Shown: positions 48,664 through 59,572 of the stretch, piece by piece | Layout: every line of letters starts with the position of its first letter | Numbering within the stretch: position 1 is the first letter of the stretch | Assembly (NCBI GenBank): GCA_038501195.1 | Contig: JBBPUQ010000009.1 | Coordinates: 124,001-188,000 of the forward strand | Direction: 5' to 3' | Origin: Nemania diffusa | Taxonomy: Eukaryota > Ascomycota > Sordariomycetes > Xylariales > Xylariaceae | DNA: 64,000 nt | Made by a program: the position numbers and the translations under genes | The notes under the pieces: generated by a model | What the model was told of the DNA's origin: nothing | What the model saw: only the letters and a program-made list of their open reading frames with translations | Database searches by the model: none

Positions 48664-51600
48664 GGCGGGCCTGTGTGTCTCCTAGATAGGCCGTGCGGCA
48701 CTTGCTATACTTAGGGGGGAGAGGCAGGGGATGGGGAAGTAATACCAATAAGTAGGAGGTGAATTGAGACTATATCTTGACGAGTAACATGTTTTTAGAG
48801 GAATTACATATCCAGTGCATATGTAGTATGTAAGAGCCTTAGATTCCACTTCTAATGGTTGTTACTAGATAATAAGTTACCTATACTTTTGTATCTATTA
48901 AGGTGCTGAAAATGGCAAGTTCTTCGCTGATCTGTTCCCGAGTGCTCGGGTACGGCGGGTAGGTTGGCATGTTCATTGCTACTCTATAAAATAGAAGAGA
49001 CAGTGGGTAGGTAATCGATAAGACCTGTCCCTTTTTATAAACATTTACTCTACCTTAGGTAGACGTGAGATTACAAATACCAGACTACCGAATGGATCAA
49101 ATGTCTATCTAGCGTACATACAGGCCAAGTTGCAGCGGCTCATTACAATCCGGACAAGATGTCTCGGGCGATACGGACACCCGAACTCTGAGCCCCCGAA
49201 CCTTTGTTGAACTCCCGAATTTTGCGCGCCGGAATCTTGAACTCCCGCGAAGTCGGCGATACCTGAAGGAGGGTATACAACAGAGATGCTATCTCAATAG
49301 AGATGCAACGGTGGGGTGGAGTAGACTGTCAAGATGACTGCTCCAAACAGCCGAAAACTTCTGTGTGAATTTTTAATCTGTATTGGGGGCCGTGGTGTAC
49401 TGGTGGTGTGAAGGTAAGCAGGTACCTATTGTCTTAGACATGCCATGTGCTGCTGTGCACGGCGTGTAGCTCCCGGCACGGCGGCGCCGCTGGACTAAGC
49501 AAATAAGCCGGCCCCGAGTCCCTGTCTGTAAGTACGGAGGTAACCGATGGATCCCTATGCCTATCTAGGTATGTAGGTAAGAGGTAACTAGATGGGCAGT
49601 GCAGCGCAGCAGCGCAGTGAGCAGAGAAGAACCCTTCGAAGGGCACGCAATAGGTACATCTGGGCCCTGGGCAGTGGCTGGTGCCTGACCCGCACACAGG
49701 CACCTACAGCGTACAGACCTATATACATGGCGCAGCAGCTACATCGGTCTGCATCCGCGTCTAAGCCATGGCTTGGAATCTCCACCAACAGCGCATAGAT
49801 GCTAGTAACTATCTGCTGTTGTGTAGGTCATTTTCTCTCTACGAGAAGGATAATACTGGTTTGGTGACGAGCACTGCAGGAAAAGGGCATGTGCTGGTGT
49901 TGTGCTCGGAACTTCTTCGATAGTAAGTAAGTACCTACTGTGTGATGTAAGTAGTGAACCAGAATAGCAGATTTGGGGGTCGTTTGGAGACGAAACGGCG
50001 AACCGCACATGGCCAAACCGATATAACCATCGCTAATACCCCACTATCTACCTCTCTAACGGCGATCCAGACTTACCATTGCTGCGGAAGCAGAATCGGC
50101 CGCTAGTATATATAGGTAGGTATCCCTTTGGGTGCCGTTTTAGCTCCGGGACATAAAAAGTGGAGTTCGTAACATGAATAAGAGAATATAGTACTGTTTA
50201 CGTAACTAACAGGAAAAGATCCGAGTGGTTAAAACTACTCGGATAGTTATATAATTGGTTAGATCGGCTATATAGTACGCCTCGATATTACGTTATCTAT
50301 GTCACTTATTCCAGTTTTTATGTCCCGGAGCTGAAACGGCACCCAAAGGGATAAGCAGTCTAGATAGTGCAAGGCCCTTACCTAGTATGACATCAATGAT
50401 TAATACCAGGCGCCTCTTATTATTATTTACATATGGAGACGTCAATAGAGAGTTGCTTGAATTTGTCTTTTTGGCACCTACATACTGCGTACGCATACCT
50501 ACATACTAAGACATGCACCTGGGTTGGTGTGACACGAGAAACGACACATGAGATATGGTGAGATGGAAACAGGGTCTCTCCCTAGGGGTGGGGATTTTTC
50601 CAGCTGCCCAGCGAAGGCTATACCGCCAGTCGATATACGTAGTATATGTATGCGTATGTAGATCGCTGTGCGTAATGCACACCTTAGGTAGCAACAGGAT
50701 AGCGATTTCTCCCTTATTCCGGAGGGCTCGCAGTGACATTTTAGAAGCACGAAGCCGGAAGGATCTCACTCTTACCAGTATCAAACCATACTAGGTATAC
50801 TATGTATGTAAGTCCTAGCTGTGCTCACTTACTACAGATAGTCAGGCACCTCAGTAAGTAGGTATCTGAGTATCTAGGTACCTACCTCAAGCCCCGTATC
50901 GGGGGAGCGCATGGCATGGTGGGTGGATGTAACAAGGATAGACCTAGCGGGGGTTTTCGATTCGATGAAGGACTAACCTAACCAAGCACCAATGCGTACA
51001 GAATACCTACCTACAAAGCAGGCTACAGGAGTATATGCATATTGACAGCTCCTGTTCCTTCACTGATTTCAGCAGGTCTTGTTTTATATAATACGAGACG
51101 AACAAGGCAAGTTGAGGATGCACATGTCCGGCGTTCCGTCCGATATTTTACTTTTCGTTCTGGTTGCCACAGAGGGATTCTGCATTAGGAAACAAGGCAA
51201 CTGGTGTTGCAGCACTAGGTGACAGCCTGAGCGCTCACTGTCGCATGATATCCTAGCATACCTGGCATACCAAAATCTGACATCGGGCTTGGCCTGATGG
51301 TTTCGTTTGCCTACCTGGTATGTGGTCAGGTACCTACCTACCTCTCTACCTAACAATCTACAACTCCTACAGTAGGTACATACGAGTGGTAGTGGTAGGT
51401 AGTGCTAGCGGGAGTTCGGCTGTATGGCTGGCTGCAACGTGGTGTTGTATCGCGTACTTGTATGTCGTACAGAGTCACCCCCAATGCTCCCACTTACAAC
51501 CATTTTCTCTCTCGCCAGGATCGAATCGATTGACACATTGAAGATTGAAGGCCGCCTGCATTTTCCTTCATTACCTTAAAGTAGATCTCTCTCACGTCTA

Positions 51601-52782
51601 ATGCGACTCTACTGTACTTGTACTGTACGCGGTACCCAGACGTCTTAGTGTATTTACGACAGGTAACATACCTCCTCTACAGAATATGTACGTAGAATTC
51701 TCTCCCGCTTCTGAATCCCGCTGCCACTCTTCCCTCTTTGACCTCGTATTCAAGAAAACCTTCTGCTTGCCCGGTGTTGGATAGTCGTCGGCAGTTCTAG
51801 CGAAGGCTATCGAGTTAATGAAGTCTTGTGTATTGCAGTACCAACCTATACGTCTAAGCCAACGCTTTCTCTCTCGGACATCACGCGAAAGAATAACAAT
51901 ACGTATCTAAACGAGCTTCCTGGCGCAGGCAGACATACGACCACTGCGACCGACGGACCAGCGACCAATGATTACAATCACGACTTCGATTTTGATTTCG
52001 ACGACGACTACGACGACTACGACGATAAGCGCACAAAGCAATAGCCAACCAAGTGCGGATGTATCCTGTGTCACCATCTCCGGACCCGAACTAACGTTAT
52101 AGAATAATAAGGTATTTTACTTTTACACTCTCTAAGTTGTGTCGAATCAGTTGTCAAATCGCGGCGGCGGCTCCACTACCAACCACCGTCTCTCTTTCCT
52201 CCTTGGTCTCCTCCACACTAGATAGGTCTCGCCACTATCCACTTGCATACAACTGCCTAGTGGTCAATTGGAGATTACGACGACTGCGGCACCTACCTAG
52301 CCTCCCCCCCAAATCCACCATCTGCACCACGCTACAGTACGCTAACGTAGTCGATCTATGTAGGTACCTAGGTAGATTAGATACTTACAACCTGGTACCT
52401 ACGCAATCCCGTCCCGAACATCCCACCCACCTGCTCTACAGCAAGCTGCCCTTCTTTCGCCCAACCCATTAGTTAGAGTCTAGATAGGACCTATTCGCAA
52501 CCAGAACACAAGCCTACGATTTGCTTGTACCTCTTCCTATTCACTACTATACAGTTATTTCTACGTCACTTGTCTACACACACAGCGCGACACCTAACTA
52601 CCACGCCTCGGACTCGGGTCCAATTAGCATGTCAGCCGCCCGCTCCGTCTAACACGCTGCCAACGCTGTCCGGCTTGCTTCCACCGCGCACGCATCTGCT
52701 CGTTCCGCCGCTTCCGTCCTCGGTGCGAAAGCACATCCATTTCCAGTCGCTCGCTCAATCAATACGAAATAGTGTCATCGAG
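48664..52782. other. 4.1-kb non-coding region with MITE and TAGGTAGG motifs
   Basis: No convincing gene. It contains the inverted-repeat element at 50123-50351, a GAC/GAT-rich tract at 51975-52030, and many TACCTA/TAGGTA words (for example 50870-50890, 51330-51350, 52360-52375). The final kilobase is pyrimidine-rich and probably the long leader and promoter of the membrane-protein gene. Confidence 0.55.
50123..50351. mobile_element. 229-bp MITE-like element with 37-bp terminal inverted repeats and TA target duplication
   Basis: The left end begins TCCCTTTGGGTGCC and the right end is its reverse complement; the first 37 bases of each end match at 36 positions. TA lies immediately outside both ends (50121-50122 and 50352-50353), as expected for Tc1/mariner-type insertion. 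There is no coding capacity. The interior includes a hairpin, ATCCGAGT and ACTCGGAT around about 50218-50245. Such elements are moved by a transposase encoded elsewhere. Confidence 0.88.
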
Positions 52783-54252
52783 ATGCCTGTCCCGTTTCGC
52801 ATACCTGTACCCATTCGTGGCGATGGTAGTAGTTACGGGCTTGCGGCTCTTCCGATTCTGGTGTCTCGGCAAGAGAACGGCCCTCCACCGTCTGGTAGCG
52901 ACGACAGCCAGGGGGGGTCCCAATCCACATTAATTGTTGTTGTATGTCACACCTAACTACTCTCTTTATTCGTATACCTGTCTAACATGCGGTTCTTGCT
53001 CGCCGCCTAGATCGTCCTCGTAGTAGGAGTTCTCATTTTTACTATCGGCGGATTTGTGTTCCTAAAGCGTCGAGCCGAATCACGACGCAGATACCAACGG
53101 GCTAATGGCCTCGAGCCTGGCAGTAATTCGGCATCCTTACGAGACAGCAGCCGTCGCGCCGGTTCCGGCAGTGCCAATGCCGTCTCGGAAACCCTTCGCA
53201 ACAGCACCGCATCGAATATTGATCGAAATACCTCCATCCGGTCCATTATGACCCTACCGAAATACTCAAACACCGCAAATGAAGGTGAACAAGTATTAGG
53301 TCGCGAAGGGGACCGAAATGGCGTCGACACTATTATTGAGCTGCCCTCGGACGAGCACGTAGAGGCTCTTCGAGACGAGGAGATGAATACCATGTACCAA
53401 ATCAGGGTTCAAAGAAGACTGCAAAATGCGGACCGAGAAGAGAGACGACGCCTAGTCCAAGAAGCGAGGGAACGCGGAGATACGGCCGCGTTAGAGGAAC
53501 TCCGTGCTCGTCGACGTGCTGAAAACGAGAATACTGCCATCGAAGACCTTCGCGAAACGCAGGGTCAGATCCGCATGCAACGAGACCGTGCCGTCTCCAG
53601 CGTCAGTTATCATGACCTAGGCGTTGCGCGACACGACGGCTCGCGTATTCGTGCCAATAGTACCGAGAGCGAGCGTGTTGGCCTGCTGTCAGATGCCGCG
53701 AGCATAAGCAGATCCACACGCTCGCCATCCGCCATGTCAAACGGCCGAGTCTCTGATATAGGAAGCCTCGCCATAGATACGCACTCGCCCTCCTTGCAGT
53801 CGCACCGCCGTATGCGCAGCGCCAGTTCCGTCCTTAGCCTCAACGACAACGGGGAGGTGTCCCCTCGGTCTAGCAGTACGACGCCGCGACTAGGCGGCTA
53901 TCACACACGTGCCGGCTCAAGTCCCGAGATCCTGACCGAGGCCGATCTGGGTGATAGTGATATGCCACCCCCCGATTACGAGGACCTGAGCCTGGACGAT
54001 GCGCGCTCCGGCGCCACAACGCCCATGTTCCATGATCCGCCGCCGGACTATTCGGGCCCCGATCATAGACACGACGAGAGGGAAAGCGTCGATCTCGCAA
54101 GCCCGGTCGATGACGACAGGAGCAGACGTTCCTCTCAGCGATCATCTAGGGGTGTGGGTGGTGCCCCCCAGCTTCCGAGTCTGAGGATTAGAGAACTACC
54201 ACAGATTGTCATTGAACCTTCAACTGCACACCCTAGCGAGCCCGGGCGATAG
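52783..54252 (+). CDS. Single-pass membrane protein with two PPxY motifs
   Basis: Two exons (52783-52941 and 53011-54252) across a 69-nt GT-AG intron encode 466 residues. Residues 1-48 are a short Gly/Ser-rich lumenal or extracellular segment. The intron falls inside a single transmembrane helix (TLIVVIVLVVGVLIFTIGGFVFL, about residues 49-71), which is followed by basic KRRAESRRR, indicating a cytoplasmic tail. The tail has a charged coiled-coil-like stretch (RVQRRLQNADREERRRLVQEARERG), Ser-rich regions and two PPxY motifs, MPPPDYEDL and DPPPDYSGP, near 53965 and 54040. PPxY motifs recruit WW domains of Rsp5/NEDD4 ubiquitin ligases, so a role as a membrane adaptor for ubiquitination is plausible but inferred. 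No N-terminal signal peptide; the helix may act as signal anchor. Confidence 0.8.
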
Positions 54253-57200
54253 TTTTACATATACAGCCACTTGAGCTTAAAGCTTATATACCTACTCAGG
54301 TGGCTTAGTAGTGTCCACGGCCACTACACACATACAAACGAAAATACGGTTAATCCCATTAGGCGAGGAGTACGACTCCTAAGCTTGATGACTTGTACAA
54401 TTGAAAATATGGGCTTGGGTTACCAACACAAGATCCGCACTGTCCCAACGAGGACATGGCGAGTAAGCAACAGGCGTTCCGGATTACGATATTGAAATTT
54501 CAGTCGAATAGAAGTGACCGGTCCTATGTTCCCTCTCTCAGTCGAGCATCTATATCACGACGCGACCTGAGACTAGGATGATGGGAACAGCTTGGAAAAT
54601 CGGGTTTATTGTAACGTGCGACGGACATATACATCATTCACATCACTTCATCTATATCATTAGCCAATATTTCATTTAAGCGAGCGACACAGTTGGATTA
54701 AGGAAGGGAGGAAGGGAGGTAATGGGCTACATACGCGAAGTAAACGGACAAGAGATGATAAATGATAAGGGGCACTATTCTTGGTGCTTCTCTCTAGATC
54801 TGCGGTTGATCTTAATAGCATGTCAGAATGGCAGCATTGGATGAGCGAGACTTGGGTTCTTGGATGCGGTAATGGCCATGCTATTTGTGCGTTATACGAA
54901 TGAATGGACGCGCACGTCATGGGGACGAATCTCTGAGTGAGAAGGGCCTGGACTTGCTTAATAGGGATGATTAGGAGGGGAGTTGGAGGGAAGAGATGAA
55001 AGGGATATTCTAGTATGGATGTTTTATCTAACTAGGTGTATACGCGACATGAAATATAATACATGTTAATCTCTACCATAGTTTCTCACTTGAGAAAGAA
55101 TCTTAGTCGAAGAGGCGAATTGCTATATCTATGCCTATGGTTGGTATAGGCCCCCTTTCAAACATCACATACTTTCTATCCAGATCCTCTAAGCGTAAGT
55201 TTTAATATAATTGTTGCGTTAGTAGCTGGTCTCGAGAGCTCAACCAACAGTTCATCACTCCTTTCCGAGCCCAGAGTCCTCGTAGGAACTAGTAGGTCAT
55301 CTAAGACTCACCACCACATACATACCCTCAACTACTAATCTAGATATCTCGCTACCAACTCAAAACTCATAAGCTAGGTAACAGACACTACACTTCCAAC
55401 TACCCATCCCGACTCTTCTACCGGAAATCGAGAAGTCCTCTAGTAGGCAGGATCTAGCGAGCTGAAAGGACCGTGCATACGATGCGCATGCACGCCAACG
55501 TGCCTGCGTCGAGCTGCTGCGCGGAGGGAGGATGCCGGATTCACTAGACTCAACGAGAGCCGTGGTGCTGAATGGGGATGTGACTTTATTGTTCGCTTAT
55601 TCGGGCTTGTGAGGTGTTTCTTACTCCATTGTCTATTCGCGCGGTTGGATTATTGTGAGTAGGAGGGTGGTAGTTGGTATCTAGGTGCCGCCGGCCTTTA
55701 GGGCCAGTAGGGTAGATATGCATGCCTCTATTTCATGGACTCGGGTCTAAGGGCGGCTGGGTCCCTACCTACGTAGAGTGAGACAGGTTTCATTTAGTAT
55801 GTTCTCGCTCTTAGACTTGACTATCATGATATCTGAGGACATGATCTAGGTAGGGTTCTAGGACGCCTGAGGTATATATTCATACTTGGGATTTAGATTG
55901 ACGTATCCTAGATGATAATATCGTTCGCCAAACAAGCAGACTAAGCTAGCCATATCCTATGCACGGCGCTGACTAATTTGCGCAAACTGGAAACTCATTG
56001 AAGACGTGTCAAACGAGAGAAATGGGAGCAAGGGAGAGAGGAAGTGTAGCGACGAGTGTGAAGTCGCTCGACAGACAATACGTGACTGTAATTGGGCCTT
56101 TAGATCATGGCTGACCGTGTCTCAGCCCGTGTCTGCTAGCACCAGGCATCAAGTTATCAAGCACAAGGGACCGCTGCCGAGCAGAAACAGCAGTCTGCCG
56201 TCTTGTCGGTTTGCGGTCATCATCTGGTCGGCCCTTTTCGACCAGATATCGGTTCCCCCCCTCACTAACTCGCCTCAGTTACCGCTTTCTCACCTACAAC
56301 ACGCGGCCTATACTCTGCGCCGCCGTGGTATTTCTAGCCACACTTCGACTGTACACCATGCAGTTCAGCCCCCAGAGTAATTGATTAGCACATTGCTATC
56401 TAACGAAGAAGCTAGGAAGGAATATGAATAAATGGTCAAGTCGGATCTAAGACTGACTTATTCTAGGCCGATCGGATCAACATTGCATCGCCTGTGTGAA
56501 AGCGAGTCTTGAATGAATAAAATATTAGTCGTAGGCTTCGGTTGTGACGCGGGGGATTTTCCTTTTATAAACAATTGGTAATCTTGGCGACTTGGAATAT
56601 GTGTACCCAGTTGGTGAGGTTGGAGAGTGCAAGTATGCTAGCACGTTGCGTAGTGTCTACCGTAACCGCGCGTGCAAACGAGGTGACATTTTGCCTTGGC
56701 CCGAAACTGAAGGTGAGGCCACCTTACCGGCATACTGCGTAAACTAGGTATCTCCAAATATTATCACAGCGTGGGTTTCGGTATCGCGCCCTGAAGATCT
56801 ATAATTGCGGCTGGTAATGCATCACGATGCCGATACCACCCACCTCAGGTATGTAGTCGGACACCGGACCCTGAAAATCGAGATGGGCCGCGGGTGCTCC
56901 AAGATTTCTCCCAGCCAAGGCTCCCGGAGGAATGCACTGCAACCCAATAATGGACAACTGCGGTAGGAGATAGATGATGAACGATGGAAAAGGTGCCAAG
57001 GTCAACACACCGGTGGGTTGCGGGAACCTTGCACCTTGTCGTTTGCCAAGGTATTAGATAATTGATCTTTTCTCGATGCTACTGTGAAAGTATGTCGATT
57101 TCCCCATTCCATGCGCAGAAGTTCATACACAGGATTACGAAGGCTTAGCAAATCTTCGAGGCTGTTTGAGATCTGGACTGCAGGATGAACAGGAATTGTC

Positions 57201-58458
57201 ATAGATTACGAGGCCAAACAATTCAATACAGTGCTTTGTCACATGGAACGTCTGATTACCTATAATATCTAATAGGCTATAATAAGATGCGTTGTGGAGA
57301 CTCGCCTGCTCTAGTAATTGAAAGCGAATATGAGCTCCTTGAAGCTAAAACCATCGCTAAGGTAAGCAATTATTCATCATGCACATACCTGCAGCCGGTA
57401 CGGGCTAAGTAGGACTAAGGCGTTGTTAGGGGGCGTAAATTAGTTAGATAGTGTGAGATTCAGGCAGCCCAATCGGTTCGGTTCCGAGACCAAAGTTTAT
57501 TCATATTACTTGTAGATAGGTATATTCTAGATTAAGAGGCTTGGGCCAGTAAGGGATGTAAGTGTCCATTTGGATTTATAACAATTTTTAAAGCTTGTGT
57601 AATCAGATAAAGAAAAGAAAAGAGAGAGGTTCAAACAATGCTACCAACTACCAACATACCTTACCCCAGGTACCGACAAGCTCCAGACACCTGTCTACCA
57701 AGCAATTCTAATGGTAAAAGTACCGTACCTTATACCTGATATGGCTAACCCGGAGAAGATTTAGCATAGCATCTAAACATACTAGACCCGATGGGTATAA
57801 CGAGTACCGTATTCTGTGCCTATTCTGTGCAGAATAGACAGGGTAGTTCCATGTATGATGTAAGGTAGGTAAGCTGCCTCGGCTCCACCATTCACATTTG
57901 GTAACCATCTCATCAGCAAGCTCTGTCTACAGATTAAACTAATGATAGCTAGGCAGCTTGTCGTACAGCATGCTATAATGCACATGTATCCATTCTACTG
58001 GCTAGTAGGCCACTCAGCCTGGTACTACTCGACACAATGCGTTTCATGATTGACCCATACGATAATTCTTAATACATCAGTAAGCGAATTGCCTTAGTGT
58101 CGGGAGGGTACCTAGTCTAGGGTAGTCTATCTAGAGGAGCTACCTGCCCACATGGTTGTTGTCATCGACCCCTCCCCCTCAGTACCTACCTAACCTACTG
58201 TAAGTAAGCAGTAGCACCTATCTATCTTGTGTACCTATCTATTCTCTATCTAGATACTTGGCCCTGCATGCAGAAAACACAAAGGGACCTTACCTAGGTA
58301 GCTTCGGGGGGCATATATAAACGGCCTTCCCCTCAAGCTTCACACTTAATCTTATGTCGTTACCATTCAGCTACACACCTAGAAGCAAAGCATCTGCATC
58401 TTACAGCTCCTACTCATAGACCATCCACACCTTCTATATTAGACATCATCCAGACATC
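54253..58458. other. 4.2-kb non-coding region
   Basis: Between the membrane-protein gene and the flavodoxin-like gene, both on the plus strand. Short open frames (for example 56006-56380) lack recognisable motifs and codon bias. TACCTACC-type motifs are frequent around 58190-58240. The last 150 bases form the promoter of the flavodoxin-like gene. Confidence 0.55.
58314..58321 (+). promoter_or_regulatory. TATA box (TATATAAA) of the flavodoxin-like gene
   Basis: A consensus TATATAAA sits 138 bp upstream of the ATG, followed by a GC-rich stretch and a C/A-rich leader (ACACCT, CATCC repeats). Spacing suits a strong TATA-type fungal promoter. Transcription start not determined. Confidence 0.5.
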
Positions 58459-59286
58459 ATGGCGCCCAAGATCGCAATCGTCTACGTGAGTTTACTTCAT
58501 TTCTCATCCTTAGCAGACGATAAGCTCGAATGAGCTGTTTTCCGGACAAGATTGAGTTTTGATCTCGAATCCCCACTGCACGCACACAACCCAATGCTCC
58601 ACAGCCATCTCATCATCACATGAAAACTAACAATGGTCTCCTGCAGTACTCCATGTACGGCCATATCGCCAAGCTGGCCCAGGCTGAGAAGGCCGGTATC
58701 GAGAAGGCCGGTGGTACTGTAGACTTGTACCAAATTCCCGAGACCCTCTCACAGGAGGTTCTCACCAAGATGTACGCTCCTGGCCAGTCCACCGACGTCC
58801 CGCTCCTCGAAGACCCCGCCACCCTCGAACAGTACGACGCCTTCCTCCTGGGTATCCCCACACGGTACGGTAACTTCCCAGCCCAGTGGAAGACGTTCTG
58901 GGACAAGACCGGCAAGCAGTGGGCCACCGGTGGCTACTACGGCAAGATGGCCGGCCTCTTCGTCTCGACGGCCAGTCTGGGCGGTGGCCAGGAATCCACC
59001 GCCATCGCCGCCATGTCCACCCTCACCCACCACGGCATCATCTACGTGCCTTTCGGCTTTGCTAAGGCCTTTGGTATCATGTCCGACCTGACCGAGGTCC
59101 ACGGTGGCGGCCCCTGGGGAGCTGTAAGAGCTTATGCTTTCGAATTATTCTGACGTATTTGCTGACGTGAAAAAGGGAACCTTTGCCAGCGGCGACGGCT
59201 CCCGCCAGCCTACCGCCAAGGAGCTCGAGCTCGCCACCATCCAGGGAGAGGAGTTCTACAAGATCGTCTCCAAGTACACTGGTTGA
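58459..59286 (+). CDS. Flavodoxin-like NAD(P)H:quinone oxidoreductase (WrbA/Pst2/Ycp4 family)
   Basis: Three exons (58459-58485, 58647-59123, 59176-59286), with 161- and 52-nt introns, give 204 residues to the first stop. MAPKIAIVY joins YSMYGHI across the first intron to form the FMN phosphate loop. GIPTRYGNFPAQWKTFWDKTG and the flavin-binding STASLGGGQESTAIAAMSTLTHHG segment follow. HGGGPWGA joins GTFASGDGSRQP across the second intron. The protein should reduce quinones by two electrons as FMN-bound oligomers at eisosomes or in the cytosol. Alt a 7-type allergens are homologues. The stop is UGA followed by CUG, and 48 further codons in the same frame end in CVVL (see next feature). Confidence 0.94.
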
Positions 59287-59433
59287 CTGCATGACGGCGA
59301 AGCGGAGGAGAAGGCCAAGCCGGTGCCGGCGCCGTCGGGGGGAGCTATGAACCAGACAGCTACAGCTGCTGCGGACAAGAAGAAGGAGAGCGGGGGACCT
59401 TGCGGCTTGCCGAATAAATGTGTAGTGCTTTAG
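59287..59433 (+). other. In-frame open extension after UGA, ending in a CAAX box
   Basis: Immediately after the TGA at 59284-59286 the same frame stays open for 48 codons to TAG 59431-59433. It encodes a charged, Ala/Pro/Thr-rich linker (GEAEEKAKPVPAP, TATAAADKKKESGG) and then PCGLPNKCVVL. The last four residues, CVVL, form a CAAX box of the geranylgeranylation type, and the nearby Cys could be palmitoylated. A linker plus lipidation signal is a sensible tail for this protein family, so the extension looks like genuine coding sequence separated by one stop codon. Either UGA is read through (UGA-C is the leakiest context) or it is a recent nonsense change. No in-frame GT-AG intron of normal size removes the stop. 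Confidence 0.6.
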
Positions 59434-59572
59434 CAGGTGTTCTCGGAAGTAAACTTATACTCGATAAAACCAAATACAATACCCCAGAGCAAGCCTATTC
59501 TAGCTTGCATGAGCATATTATTGATTCTTCCCAGGAAGGATTGTCCGCATAGTAAGAATATCGGTGCTACAA

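Noticed and set aside
51826..52044. Small open frame ending in an Asp-rich tail
   Set aside because: The tail comes from a GAC/GAT simple repeat and the rest has no similarity; it probably lies in a leader or intergenic DNA.
56006..56380. 124-codon open frame in the 54-58 kb spacer
   Set aside because: No recognisable motif, no codon bias and no neighbouring exon.
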